56,633 nucleotides of DNA from Bacteroidota bacterium (GCA_947479755.1 CANKAM010000024.1:1-56633), one strand, 5' to 3'; counted from the stretch's first letter, positions 12,201 through 20,508 are shown. Numbers and translations are program-made. Notes: generated by a model from the sequence alone, not told the origin.

Positions 12201-15200
12201 GCGGGAGCAGTTACACTTGCAGGTTTACCTGTTGGCGGAACATTCAGTGGTCCTGGAATATCAGGGTTACAGTTTAACCCTGCAACAGCAGGTGCCGGAA
12301 CGCATACAGTTACTTACACTTATACAGATGGAAACGGTTGCGTAAACAGTCAGTCACAAAGTGTAACTGTTCATCCGTTGCCGGTTGTAAGTTTCACCGG
12401 CTTGGATGCTGAATATTGTATTGACGAAGCAGCAGCAACCCTGGTGCCTTCGCCTATAGGTGGCACCTTCACCGGAACAGGTATGAGCGAAAACGTGTTT
12501 AACCCTGCAACAGCAGGTGCGGGAACACATACAATTACCTATACGTACACGGATGCCAATACCTGTACCAACAGCGTATCGCATTCAGTAACGGTTCATC
12601 CGCTTCCGGTTGTAACATTTACGGCATTGGCTAATCAGTATTGCATCACTGTAACTTCGGTTACTCTTGCAGGAAGCCCAAGCGGAGGAACTTTCACAGG
12701 AACCGGTGTAACCGGAAATATCTTTAATCCTTCTGTTGCAGGAGTTGGCTCCTTCACACTTACCTACACCTATACTGATGCAAATGGTTGCACTAACTTT
12801 GCCACACGCACGGCAGTGGTAGTTCCATTACCGGTAGTTTCTTTCAGTGGTTTAGCTGCAACTTATTGTGTTGATGCAGCAGCTGCTCCTTTAACAGGGA
12901 GTCCATCTGGTGGAACATTCAGCGGTATCGGTATTTCAGGAAACAACTTTGTGCCTTCACAGGCAGGAGTTGGTACGCACACAATTATCTATACGTATAC
13001 TAATCAGTTTGGCTGTACCAATAGCACTTCACAAAGTGTAGTGGTTAACCCATTGCCTGTTATCAGTTTTACAGGATTAGGACAGGATTATTGCATTAAC
13101 GAAACGCCTGCTACGCTTTCCGGAAGTCCTCAAAGCGGCACGTTCAGCGGTGCAGGAATTTCAGGAACTGTATTTAGTCCTGCTGTTGCCGGTGCAGGTG
13201 TGCACACCATTACATTCACTTATACCGATGTAAACGGTTGCACTGGTGTTCTTACTCAGAGTGTTACTGTTTATGCGTTGCCGGTTGTTTCAATTACTCC
13301 TATAACGCAACAGTTTTGTGTTACTACTACTTCTGTTCCGCTTACTGCAACACCCGCGGGTGGCACATTTAGCGGCAGCGGTGTTACAGGAAACATCTTC
13401 AATCCTTCGGTTGCCGGTGTAGGAACACACAACATCATTTACTATTACACCGATATTAATGGTTGTACCAACTCGGCAAACATCAACATTACGGTGTTGG
13501 CATTACCGGTAGTAACTTTCAGCGGACTTTCAACACAATATTGTGTGAATGCCTCTGCAATAACACTTGTTGGTAATCCAACAGGCGGTACTTTCAGTGG
13601 AACCGGTGTAACAGGAAATACCTTTAACCCTGCAACAGCGGGTGTAGGTATAACAACAATTACATACACCTTTACAAACGGAAGCGGTTGCACCAACAGC
13701 ACATCGCAAAGCACTACTGTAACTCCGTTACCGATTGTTAGCATCTCAGGGCTTGCAACGCAATATTGTGTTGATGCTTCTGCAGTTTCTCTTACCGGAA
13801 ATCCTGCTGGTGGCTCATTCAGTGGCGCAGGAATGTCGGGTGGTATTTTCACTCCTGCCAATGCGGGTCTGGGTATTCATACTATTACTTACAGCTACAC
13901 CGATGCAAATGGTTGCAGTGCAACAGCAACAGCAAGTGTAACTGTTAACGACCTGCCGGTAGTTACCATTAATAACACCACTTTACAGTATTGTGTAAGT
14001 GAAACAACTGTAGCACTTACTGCAACTCCATCAGGCGGTACTTTCAGCGGAAACGGAGTTACGGGCAGCAATTTCAATCCTTCACTTGCAGGCACCGGAA
14101 CACATACCATTACTTATGATTACTCTGATGGTAATGGCTGTGAAAACAGTGATGCAGTGAGCATTGAAGTAGTGCCATTGCCTGTTGTTAGTTTCTCGGG
14201 GCTTGCTTTGCAATATTGTGAAAATTCGAATCAGGTAACACTTACAGGAAGTCCTGCAGGTGGTACATTCAGCGGGGAAGGAATGACTGGTGACACTTTT
14301 GACCCTTCATCAACTACTATTGGATCTATAGCAATTACCTACACCTATTCAGATGGAAACGGTTGTACCAACACGTCAGTGCAAACGGTTAATGTTTATT
14401 CGTTACCCATTGTACAGTTTACCGGTTTATTTACTGAATATTGTGTGGATGCCGATGATGTTGAGTTAACACCGCTTCCTGCGGGAGGTGCTTTCATTGG
14501 TCCGGGATTAAATGGAAATACATTCAGCCCATCTTCTGCGGGGGTTGGAACACATACAATTACTTATGCTTTTCAAAATGGTGTTGGTTGTATAGGTACC
14601 GTTCAGCAAACCACAGAAATCCATGCTCTACCTGTGGTTTCATTTACAGGTTTGGGTACTATTTACTGTTTAGAATCAGATTCAGTACCTCTTACTGGAA
14701 CTCCTGTTGGTGGCTATTTCTCAGGACCTGCTTTAAATGACAGCGTATTCTATCCTTTCTATGCAGGAGTCGGCCAACACACGATTACCTACACTTACTT
14801 TGACAATAATGGTTGTGAAGCCAGCTACTCTCAACTTGTTAACGTTTATCAGTTGTCGCAGCCGCAGGTAACTGCCAATGGACCGGTTGCTTTCTGCGAA
14901 GGCGATGATGTAACGCTTACCGCACAGCCGCCATTTGTTTCTTACTTATGGAGCAACGGTGCAACAACTCAATCTATTTCAATTGATACAGAAACCGAAA
15001 ACTATGTAACTGTTCAGGATGTAAATGGCTGTCGTGCAACATCTGATACTATTGACGTTACCGTTTATCCGCTGCCGGTTGTTGATTTGGGCGATGATGT
15101 TTCTTTGTGCCCCGGCACTTCGCTTACCTTAGATGCAGGAGCGGGTTTTGCAGAGTATGTGTGGGTTCCGGGTGGTGCAACTACTCAAACTATTACTGTT

Positions 15201-16463
15201 GTAGCAAGCAATTCAACGGCTGGTGACTACCGCGCGAGCGTTACCGATGCTAACGGTTGCTTTAACTATGATGAGATGACCTTGGTTGTTTTCACGCCTC
15301 AGGTTCCGGTGATTACAGCGAATGGATCGCCATCAATTTGTGACGGACAAACGTTGGTGCTTAATGCAGGGTCAGGCTTCCAGGAATATTTATGGAGCAA
15401 TACTGCAGATACACAACTTGACTCTATCACACAATCGGGAAGCTATACAGTAACAACAACTGATTTGAATGGTTGTCAGGCTACATCTACTCCATATAAC
15501 GTAACAGTTATTCCTCTGCCGGTGGTTACTGTTTTTGCAAATGGACCAACAGAGATTTGCGAAGGCAATTTTGTAACACTTGTAATGCCTTCAGGTTATT
15601 CAGCTTACGTATGGAATAATGGCGCTACCACCAGTTCAATAGTAGTAAATCAGGAAGGCGATTATTTTGGTTCTGCTACCAACAGTGCAGGTTGCAGTAA
15701 TATAACCTCAACTATCAGCGTAAGCGTAAACCCGCAACCTGAGCCTGTGATTACACCGCAAGGTCCGGTTACGCTCTGCTTTGGCGAAAGCATTTTGCTT
15801 GATGCCGGTGATTTGGGTTATACTACTTATAACTGGTTCCGTAACCTTAATCCGCTTACTGTTCATTCGCAGTTTGCGCCTGTGGGCACAAGCGGAAGTT
15901 ACACTGTAGAGGTAATTGATACTAATGGCTGCGGTGCCGGTGTTAACTCACCCCCGGTTGTTGTAACAGTATTGTCTGAACTGATACCGCAGATTAGCAT
16001 TTCTGCTGATCAAGATACGCTTTACTCAACTCCGGCACAAACATATCAGTGGTATTACAACGGAATTGCTGTAAACGGAGCCAACCTCCAATACTTTGTT
16101 CCTCAGGCAAGCGGAAACTATTCTGTAACCGTAACGGATAACAACGACTGCGAAGGAACATCCGCAATTATAGAATTCAGTTTCTCCGGAATCGGAATGA
16201 ATGAGAATGTATTCAGCTACATCAACCTGTTCCCTAACCCGGGTAAAGGTAGATTTACTGTTGTGGCTGAATTTGGCTCAGTAACTTCTGCAAACATTGT
16301 AATTACGGATATGCTTGGACATAACATTATGCCGGCAATTAATCTCAAAGGAATCACATCGTTGAAGCAGGAAATTTCAGTGGAAGAATTTGCCAACGGA
16401 GTTTATTTTGTAAACATCATGACAGACAACGGTCAGAAAGTAATAAGGTATATTAAAGAATAA
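3285..16463 (+). CDS. giant modular T9SS-secreted adhesin-like protein (4392 aa)
   Basis: A cell-surface or released protein exported by Sec and then the type IX system. A signal peptide spans residues 1-27 and ends ALA-Q. Residues about 28-150 form a Cys-containing beta-sandwich of the pre-peptidase C-terminal (PPC) kind. The body is built of Ig-like/PKD-like modules of several types: four of about 93 residues (393-766); three SprB-type repeats (about 767-1010); mixed Ig-like modules with a W-S-NG/P core; and 18 copies of a 75-residue module of the pattern SFSGL..YC...GGTFSG.G..G..F.P..AG.G.HTITY.Y.D.NGC. Nearly every module has a YC and an NGC cysteine, suggesting one disulfide each. The last 80 residues (from NLFPNPGKG) are a type A T9SS sorting domain. 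It is first in a four-gene operon with a 10-base gap to the next gene. Adhesion or gliding is inferred from architecture (compare SprB). No catalytic domain is visible. Confidence 0.9.
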   Translation: MKIFTRILLPAAVLFLAVLFNSKDALAQPCTWSGGSFNVSSGYTIYPGCNSFSSDLPVGSGTYTFFYAYNGASYTVSTCGSPFDTQLSIYDENPAWTYRVGNDDAGPECNTTAASLTWTATYTGNHLAVVNAYNCQGYNGGTSAVLRIRQNSPTITSSNETMCAGQQRTLTANQANGSWSGTGVSGNVFTAPASEGTYTIAYSLGVCTVYQNIYVYSNSVAPTGISGTTTICNGGSTTLTVSGGFAGTGASAQWFTGGCGVTSAGTGNSIIVSPTSNTTYYVRYAGACNTTGCAAVMVTVNTLSSPPSSITSSASTLCAGSTVTLTQQSGTLGSGANYQWYSGSCAGTYVGTGNSITPTPPSNVTNPVTTNYFVRAEGTCNNTVCATTSVTTNPTPSATISGTTTVCQNASSPNITITNPIALPVTVSYSVNGSPTTVSISASSSANIAVATGTAGTFTYTLTSVQYQSAPLCATSISGSATVTVRPTPTATIGSDATVCQNAGSPVITFTNPQTLPVTVTYNINGGGSSTIGVNANSTATVSASTATAGTFAYNLVSVAYQAAPACSNTITGTATVTVRPTPTATISGTATVCQNASSPNITFTNPQTLPITVTYNINGGGSSTINVAASSTATVAAPTGTTGTFAYNLLSVVYQTTPTCSNTISGTATITVRPTPTATISGTASVCQGGTAPTITFVNPNTLAETVTYTINGNPFTININGNSSATVTAPTGTVGTFTYALVSVVYQSAPTCTNSISGAATVTVNPLPVIQETHTNLSCLNSNDGVITLSVSPPGTSAPYIYSITGGSSFQGPNNGAFTGLAAGIYNTLVVQDANGCRNTNVVSVTLTQPTQLNISLSSSTDASCNGVFDGALTVAGSGGTLAYQYSLNGGPFQPGGAFTNLAAGSYTVTVKDAEDCTNSLTVTISNSYSVSATISSPVNVSCPGLQNGGYTVNASGGVSPYNYANNGLLFGTNNVFTGLPIGTYTGFVRDSRGCLASDQVTITTLAAPTAIITGTASFCAGGSTFLSAATSTPGAGGFQGFQWQLNGSNIPLTTSPLYTVTAAGNYTVIVTNTNNCPTTSAVTTVTVNPLPTITVNPFTSAICNGSSIALTASGASTYAWSPSTGLSATTGATVTANPTSTQTYTITGTDVNGCVNSTTKTVTANNLPTVNVSPSAPTICNGSSVQITASGANSYSWSPATGLLSTTGATVTAQPTTTTTYTITGTDLNGCSNTRTVTVTVTNLPTVTITSTPNPATICLGQSITLTSNFATGNLWSNGATSQAITVTPSQVGTSTFTLFSTQSGCTGSATKTVTTNSVPFANISPQPTVAICAGSSTTLSAITDNGTSFLWSPGGATTQTATFSTAGGKTVTITNSFGCSTTSAATTVSINPLPTVSVSPSAPTICNGNSVQLTASGASTYTWSPATGLLSTSGTSVTAEPTVTSTYTVTGTDLNGCVNTANVTVTVTNNPAVTITAAPVNATICLGQSVTLTSNFASGNLWSNGATTQAITVTPGSIGNTTYSLTSTQSGCSGSASKTVTVNPLPFAVINPSPTASICSGGSVTLSSATDIGTNYLWSPGGATTQTISATSAGSYTVTITNSASGCSATSSAITVSVNSAPTVSVTASPVSGIICSPGTVTLTATAGMSSYAWSNGLVGQSITVSTSGTYMVTVTDANGCTNTASKVVTINPLPTVSFSGLAASYCDDDCSGYLLTGSPAGGTFTYTGSTGFSANTFTPCTAEGGTYTITYTYTDGNGCINSSSQTTTVHPVPQPTVSALTPVTVCFGDDVILTTEAATTYLWSNGATTQSISLSLVSETGNYNVTSTDAFGCFATSNPDLAVTINALPTPTISAVNNDPTTFCQGGSVTLTTGNSSSYSWLPGLQSTQSIVVTTAGNYQVSVTDANGCEGTSAVTAVTVDPNPVPTISGSLTFCTGGSTDLTSSSASLYDWSPNSETTQTITVTAAGTYSVLVEDANGCTGTASVTVAETPVNPVITALSSTTFCTGESVTLYSSSTTGNLWTPSNETTQFITVSTSGPVTLTVSAGSCQGTTNVTVTVNPLPTVSFSGLAAAYCNDAAAATLTGSPTGGTFSGPGISGNSFNPASAGNGVHTITYSYTDGNGCSNTASQNVTVNNLPTVTFSGLASQYCANNPSVTLAGSPTGGTFTGTGITGSTFSPSVGAGTYTITYTFSNGNGCQSSSSQTVTVNPVPSVSFTGLDSDYCADEPAVNLTGSPVGGSFSGNGVVGSQFFPTVPGSGSHTITYTVNNAYGCSSSSSQTITVHAIPSVSFSGFNVPHAYCVDASSVTLTGSPSGGTFSGTGITVNSFSPATAGVGTHVITYTYSDGFGCTNSTTQSVTVNPLPTVTATALGSTTVCIGDAVTIYSSSGTGNVWAPNGETTQFISASASGSYSVTVTDGNGCIATSNAVNITVNPLPTPVIAASGPTEFCAGDDVTLSTTISYSQYLWSNGATTSSITVDAADDYTVTVTNANGCNNTSAPQTVTVNPLPDAQITPSGTVGICSGSTLTITASGGTTYLWSPIPETTDEVIVSSAGTYSATVTDANGCVSVTPSTTVVVNSNPVPTVSALGTTTFCQGGSVTLVSPAATSYLWSPNGETNQIISASASGNYSVTIIDANGCTGTSTPTVVTVNPLPVPVITANGPTTFCAGGNVVLSTSTPYSQYLWSNGATTSSITVSAAGNYSVAVTNSNGCSATTGPTVVTVNSLPTAGISPSGTIGICSGSSITLQGSGGTSYLWSPNNETTQNITVATAGTYFVTVTNANGCVSVSPSTTVVVNSNPVPTVSALGTTTFCQGGSVTLVASAGASYLWSPNGETNQIISATTSGNYSVTINDGNGCVGTSSPAVVVTVNPLPVVSYGTLAAAYCVDASPVLLTVSPAGGFFAGPITGNTFNPSLAGVGTHVITYQYTNGNGCTNSYSQTVIVNPLPVVSFSGFNVPHEYCVDAGAVTLAGLPVGGTFSGPGISGLQFNPATAGAGTHTVTYTYTDGNGCVNSQSQSVTVHPLPVVSFTGLDAEYCIDEAAATLVPSPIGGTFTGTGMSENVFNPATAGAGTHTITYTYTDANTCTNSVSHSVTVHPLPVVTFTALANQYCITVTSVTLAGSPSGGTFTGTGVTGNIFNPSVAGVGSFTLTYTYTDANGCTNFATRTAVVVPLPVVSFSGLAATYCVDAAAAPLTGSPSGGTFSGIGISGNNFVPSQAGVGTHTIIYTYTNQFGCTNSTSQSVVVNPLPVISFTGLGQDYCINETPATLSGSPQSGTFSGAGISGTVFSPAVAGAGVHTITFTYTDVNGCTGVLTQSVTVYALPVVSITPITQQFCVTTTSVPLTATPAGGTFSGSGVTGNIFNPSVAGVGTHNIIYYYTDINGCTNSANINITVLALPVVTFSGLSTQYCVNASAITLVGNPTGGTFSGTGVTGNTFNPATAGVGITTITYTFTNGSGCTNSTSQSTTVTPLPIVSISGLATQYCVDASAVSLTGNPAGGSFSGAGMSGGIFTPANAGLGIHTITYSYTDANGCSATATASVTVNDLPVVTINNTTLQYCVSETTVALTATPSGGTFSGNGVTGSNFNPSLAGTGTHTITYDYSDGNGCENSDAVSIEVVPLPVVSFSGLALQYCENSNQVTLTGSPAGGTFSGEGMTGDTFDPSSTTIGSIAITYTYSDGNGCTNTSVQTVNVYSLPIVQFTGLFTEYCVDADDVELTPLPAGGAFIGPGLNGNTFSPSSAGVGTHTITYAFQNGVGCIGTVQQTTEIHALPVVSFTGLGTIYCLESDSVPLTGTPVGGYFSGPALNDSVFYPFYAGVGQHTITYTYFDNNGCEASYSQLVNVYQLSQPQVTANGPVAFCEGDDVTLTAQPPFVSYLWSNGATTQSISIDTETENYVTVQDVNGCRATSDTIDVTVYPLPVVDLGDDVSLCPGTSLTLDAGAGFAEYVWVPGGATTQTITVVASNSTAGDYRASVTDANGCFNYDEMTLVVFTPQVPVITANGSPSICDGQTLVLNAGSGFQEYLWSNTADTQLDSITQSGSYTVTTTDLNGCQATSTPYNVTVIPLPVVTVFANGPTEICEGNFVTLVMPSGYSAYVWNNGATTSSIVVNQEGDYFGSATNSAGCSNITSTISVSVNPQPEPVITPQGPVTLCFGESILLDAGDLGYTTYNWFRNLNPLTVHSQFAPVGTSGSYTVEVIDTNGCGAGVNSPPVVVTVLSELIPQISISADQDTLYSTPAQTYQWYYNGIAVNGANLQYFVPQASGNYSVTVTDNNDCEGTSAIIEFSFSGIGMNENVFSYINLFPNPGKGRFTVVAEFGSVTSANIVITDMLGHNIMPAINLKGITSLKQEISVEEFANGVYFVNIMTDNGQKVIRYIKE
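4461..5582 (+). repeat. 4 x ~93-residue internal repeat in the giant protein
   Basis: Four consecutive modules start with (N/R)PTP(S/T)ATI and share VCQ(N/G), TFTNP-type and GTF.Y.L.SV.YQ..P.C segments. Copies 2 and 3 are the closest to each other. They occupy residues 393-766. Confidence 0.85.
6789..8150 (+). repeat. tandem duplication of a three-module block, about 226 residues each
   Basis: Two adjacent blocks, residues 1169-1394 and 1395-1622, each carry the same three modules in the same order: VSPSAPTICNG, then ATICLGQS(I/V)TLTSNFA, then an I..P.PT..IC.G module with LWSPGGATTQT. The order of sub-modules shows that the block, not the single module, was the unit of duplication. Confidence 0.85.
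9480..10382 (+). repeat. 75-residue 'YC...GGTFSG' module, copies 2-5
   Basis: Four tandem copies at residues 2066-2366. Copy 1 is separate, at about 8370-8610. The fifth copy carries the insertion variant FNVPHAYC, which reappears as FNVPHEYC in copy 7. Confidence 0.85.
10602..11918 (+). repeat. second tandem duplication of a three-module block, 219/220 residues
   Basis: Blocks at residues 2440-2658 and 2659-2878 share three ordered modules: GPT.FCAG with YSQYLWSNGATTSSITV; PSGT.GICSGS; and NPVPTVSALGTTTFCQGG with LWSPNGETNQIISA. Runs identical over more than 15 residues between the blocks suggest this duplication is younger than the one at 6789-8150. Confidence 0.88.
11919..14846 (+). repeat. 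75-residue 'YC...GGTFSG' module, copies 6-18
   Basis: Thirteen uninterrupted copies over residues 2879-3854, averaging 75 residues with very little length variation. The YC and NGC cysteines are conserved in almost all. Copy 12 has FC instead of YC. Confidence 0.88.
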
Positions 16464-16473
16464 AAGACTTAGC

Positions 16474-19400
16474 ATGAAGAGAATATTATTAGCAGCATTT
16501 GCCTGTCTGTCCTTTGCGGGAGCAGCAACAGCACAGGACTTTACCATTAACGCACCCAATAGTCTTGTAAATACTACCTGCGGTGCAGTAAATAACTGTG
16601 CGTTCAGTCCATCAGAAGACCAAATTATTCAGGTGAACATACCCTGCGCGGGCGACTGGAATTTCTCTCTTTGCGGATCAGCATTCAATACCAGAATGTT
16701 TCTGACAACTGCAATTTGTGGAGGCACTACATTAGCTTCCAATGATGATTTCTGCGGACTGCAATCTGAGTTTACCGCTACCGTTGGCATTGGCGTTTAT
16801 TATGTGGCCATTGAAGGTGCAACAGGTGTTGATTGCGGTGCATACGCCTTGGTGGTTTCTGATGATGAAGCTCCTGTGATTGTAAATTGTCAAAGTGATA
16901 TTTCTGTAAACAATGATGCAGGCGATTGCGGTGCGATTGTCAACTTTTCGGCACCATCGGCTACTGATAATTGTGTGTTAAGCGGCTTCAGTACCAATCA
17001 CAATTCGGGTGAGCTGTTTCCTGTTGGAACTACAACGGTTACCTACACCGCTACTGATGGCGGAGGCAACATTACCACCTGCAGTTTTGATATTACCGTA
17101 ACTGACAGTGAAGACCCAACGATTGCCAACTGTCCTTTAAGCATTACAACTTCCAATTCAGCCAATCAATGCGGAGCTACTGTTGCATGGGCTGTTCCGG
17201 TAGCTTCTGACAATTGCAACGTAAACAGTTTTACAACTACTCATAGCCCGGGCGCATTTTTCCCGTTGGGAACAACAACAGTTATTTACACCGCAACTGA
17301 TAATGCAGGAAATTCAACTACCTGCACATTTACGATTACGGTTAATGATACACAAGCCCCTACCCTTTCCTGCCCTTCAAACATTTCAGTAAATAATAAC
17401 CCCGGTTTGTGCGGAGCAACCGTTAATTACATTGTAACCGGAACAGATAACTGTCCCGGAGTTGTAACCACTTTAACAGGAGGCTTGGCAAGCGGCTCCT
17501 TCTTCCCTGTTGGAACTACTGTTGTATCGTATCTGGCAACAGATGCTGCATCCAACACAGCTACCTGCTCGTTTACAGTAACTGTTTTAGATAACGAAGA
17601 TCCTGTTTTCAACTGCCCTGCAGACTTGCTGGTATGCGGTGATAACTCCGTTGTAACGTTTTCCATTCCTTCTTTTACCGACAACTGTTCAGGTGCAAAT
17701 GCTGTTCAGGTTTCGGGACCGGCAAGCGGTTCAACCTTAACTGTAGGAACCTACACCGTAGCTTTTCTGGCAACCGATGTTGCAGGAAATTCAAGTTCAT
17801 GCAGCTATGATATTGTAGTAGCCTACAATCCAGTTGCCGATTACGGTTACAGCACTTCATGCGCAGGTGATTTGATTTTCTTTACTGAATTCTCAACCAT
17901 TCCGGGCGGAACAGTTGATGCTTATTCATGGGATATGGGCGATGGCAGCGGACCAATTTCTACACGAAATCCCGTTTACCAATTTCCAAACACAGGATTT
18001 TATGATGTTACACTAACCGTAACAAGCGATATGGGTTGCACAAACTCCTATACCGAAACAATTAATATCACCAACGTTCCTTCTGCTTCATTTACTGTTT
18101 CGCCACAGTGTGCAGGTTTGCAGGCAGTGTTTAACAATACCTCAACCATTATTACAGGTGATCTGGATTATGTATGGGATTTTGGTGATGGTACAACCGG
18201 GCTGGGTGATGACCCTGTTCACGTTTATCAGAACCCGGGAACCTATACCGTAATTCTTACCGTTACTTCCATTGACGGTTGCGTAGATGATTTTTCTTCT
18301 ACCATAAATATACTTGCTAATCCTCTTGCTAATTTCACAACGGCAAACCTTCAATGTTTTGATGACGAAAGTGGTGAACTTAACATTTCAGGTTACGGAA
18401 GTCTTTCTCCTTATATCTATTCATTAGATGGCGGAAACAACTATCAACCTACAGGCAGCTTTACCGGATTAGATGCAGGTTCATACACCGTAATTGTTGA
18501 AGACGATAACGGTTGTTCTTCTTCTTATAACTTCTCTCTTACCGAACCTACTGAACTTACTTCAACACTTTCAAATTCTGACAACCTTTTCTGCTTTGGT
18601 GATGAAGACGGAAGCATTGTGGTTTCAACAACAGGTGGAGCAACGCCTTATTACTATACGCTTGACGGTGTGAGCTTTCTGTTAAGCCCTGTTTTCAGCA
18701 ATCTTGGTGCAGGCGATTATGTTGTTGCCGTTAGCGATGATAACGGTTGTGCTGATACTGTTGAAGTAACATTGAGCGAACCAACTCAGCTAAGTGCTGT
18801 TGTTTTCTCTTCAGAAAATGTTGGTTGCTATGGAAATAATTCAGGTTACCTTGAATTGTTTGCAAACGGTGGAGTAAGTCCATACCAGTATTCTAACAAT
18901 GGCGGACAAACATTTCAGTCAAGCCCTGAGTTCACTAACCTTGCTGCGGACACTTATGCTATTGTTGTAAAAGACGATAACAACTGCTCGGAAACATTTT
19001 CTGCAACTATTACAGAACCTGCGGTTCTTGCATTCAGTGTTGATGCAAATGATGTACTTTGCTATGGAGGCAACAACGGCAGTATTGTATTCTCTGTAAC
19101 AGGCGGAACAGCTCCTTTTGAGTTCTCAACTGATGGCGGACAAACGTATGGTTCACTTTCAACGGTTACGGGTCTTGCTTCGGGTAATTATGTGGTGAGT
19201 GTAAAAGATGCTAATGACTGTACCGTTTCTGGCGGAGCATTTATTAACCAGCCTGCAGAAGAGCTTTCTGCTTCAGTAGCTTCGCTGCAAAATGTTTTGT
19301 GCCGCAGCGAAAATTCAGGTACAGTAACTATTGATGTAACAGGCGGAACAGAAACCTACACTTACTCTGTTGACGGAGGACAAAATTTCCAGACCAGCAG

Positions 19401-20481
19401 TATTATTTCAGGATTGGTTACAGGTGATTACGAAGTGATTGTTGCCGATTTCAATGGCTGCGAAACTACTGTTGATTTCTCTATTACAGAGCCGGCAGAA
19501 AACCTGCGCATTGATCTGGTAGTGGCTGAAGATGTAGTTTGCTTCGGAGACGGAAGCGGCTTAATCAGCATTATTGCCGGTGGCGGAACTGCTGCTTATG
19601 AATATTCAATTGATGAAGGAACAACGTATCAATCAAGTGACGAATTTAGCGGGCTTGGTGGCGGAACTTTTTACATCAGCGTTCGTGACGAAAACGGCTG
19701 CGTAGTTGCTGACACAGCAGAAATTGATGAACCATCGGCATCCCTTACAATAGCATTCAACGGCTCAACCAACGTAATTTGCGAGAACGATACAACAGGA
19801 AGTCTGAGCGTTACAGGTTCAGGCGGAACTCCTCCTTACCTTTATTTCTTAGATGGTCAGAACGGTCAGCTTTCAGGAGTATTTTCAGGCCTGACTTCAG
19901 GCACATACAATGCGTTGGTTAAAGATTTGAATGGTTGTGTCAACAGCGTTGACATTATGATTGAAGCGGTAAGTTATTTGCCTGATGTAGATTTCTCTTA
20001 TCAGGTTGCCGGACAAAGTGTGGCGTTTCAGAATACTACTTCGGGTGCGCAGGCCTATACCTGGTATTTTGGTGATGGCGGAACATCAACACAAACTAAT
20101 CCCACTCACCTGTATGCTACTTCCGGTCAATTCACGGTGAAACTTGTTGCTGAAAATACTTGTGGTTTTGACTCCATTACTAAAAACATTTCCACTGTAA
20201 TCATCAGCATTGAAGAAAATGAACTGTTCAGTACATCCGTTTATCCTAATCCGGCAAACGAACAGTTTACAGTGAGTTTAACTTCAAAAGAAAATCTTGA
20301 AAACATAAGTATCAATCTGCATTCAGTTGATGGCAGACTTTTATTTTCAGAAAGCAATTCTGTTCAGGGAAATGCATTCACACGCACCTTCAACACACAG
20401 CATTTTGCTCAGGGAATTTATATGCTTGAACTTGTTTCGGACAAAGCAAGAACAAGCCGCTTAATCACTATTAATCACTAA
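16474..20481 (+). CDS. T9SS-secreted HYR/PKD/SprB-repeat protein (1335 aa)
   Basis: Secreted or surface protein. A signal peptide covers residues 1-20 (ending ATA-Q). Residues about 22-130 are a Cys-rich PPC-like sandwich (CGSAFNTRMF...NDDFCG) resembling the N-terminal domain of the preceding giant protein (CGSPFDTQLS...NDDAG). Four HYR domains follow (about 131-450; motifs NC..DI.V.ND.G.CGA.V and FPVGTT.V.YTATD). Then come two PKD domains with WDMGDG/WDFGDG (about 455-615), seven SprB-type repeats (about 620-1165; CFGD..G.I...GG..PY.YS.DGG), another PKD domain (WYFGDG) and a type A T9SS sorting domain from VYPNPANEQF. It begins 10 bases after the giant gene's stop. Likely a companion surface fibre; binding partner unknown. 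Confidence 0.88.
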   Translation: MKRILLAAFACLSFAGAATAQDFTINAPNSLVNTTCGAVNNCAFSPSEDQIIQVNIPCAGDWNFSLCGSAFNTRMFLTTAICGGTTLASNDDFCGLQSEFTATVGIGVYYVAIEGATGVDCGAYALVVSDDEAPVIVNCQSDISVNNDAGDCGAIVNFSAPSATDNCVLSGFSTNHNSGELFPVGTTTVTYTATDGGGNITTCSFDITVTDSEDPTIANCPLSITTSNSANQCGATVAWAVPVASDNCNVNSFTTTHSPGAFFPLGTTTVIYTATDNAGNSTTCTFTITVNDTQAPTLSCPSNISVNNNPGLCGATVNYIVTGTDNCPGVVTTLTGGLASGSFFPVGTTVVSYLATDAASNTATCSFTVTVLDNEDPVFNCPADLLVCGDNSVVTFSIPSFTDNCSGANAVQVSGPASGSTLTVGTYTVAFLATDVAGNSSSCSYDIVVAYNPVADYGYSTSCAGDLIFFTEFSTIPGGTVDAYSWDMGDGSGPISTRNPVYQFPNTGFYDVTLTVTSDMGCTNSYTETINITNVPSASFTVSPQCAGLQAVFNNTSTIITGDLDYVWDFGDGTTGLGDDPVHVYQNPGTYTVILTVTSIDGCVDDFSSTINILANPLANFTTANLQCFDDESGELNISGYGSLSPYIYSLDGGNNYQPTGSFTGLDAGSYTVIVEDDNGCSSSYNFSLTEPTELTSTLSNSDNLFCFGDEDGSIVVSTTGGATPYYYTLDGVSFLLSPVFSNLGAGDYVVAVSDDNGCADTVEVTLSEPTQLSAVVFSSENVGCYGNNSGYLELFANGGVSPYQYSNNGGQTFQSSPEFTNLAADTYAIVVKDDNNCSETFSATITEPAVLAFSVDANDVLCYGGNNGSIVFSVTGGTAPFEFSTDGGQTYGSLSTVTGLASGNYVVSVKDANDCTVSGGAFINQPAEELSASVASLQNVLCRSENSGTVTIDVTGGTETYTYSVDGGQNFQTSSIISGLVTGDYEVIVADFNGCETTVDFSITEPAENLRIDLVVAEDVVCFGDGSGLISIIAGGGTAAYEYSIDEGTTYQSSDEFSGLGGGTFYISVRDENGCVVADTAEIDEPSASLTIAFNGSTNVICENDTTGSLSVTGSGGTPPYLYFLDGQNGQLSGVFSGLTSGTYNALVKDLNGCVNSVDIMIEAVSYLPDVDFSYQVAGQSVAFQNTTSGAQAYTWYFGDGGTSTQTNPTHLYATSGQFTVKLVAENTCGFDSITKNISTVIISIEENELFSTSVYPNPANEQFTVSLTSKENLENISINLHSVDGRLLFSESNSVQGNAFTRTFNTQHFAQGIYMLELVSDKARTSRLITINH

Positions 20482-20508
20482 GAGAATTTACAAGGAATAC
20501 TTTAAACG

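Noticed and set aside
13445-13861. 138-codon open frame on the minus strand inside the giant gene
   Set aside because: Antisense of the low-complexity Thr/Val/Gly repeats, with repetitive Val/Pro-rich sequence; the plus-strand gene is continuous.
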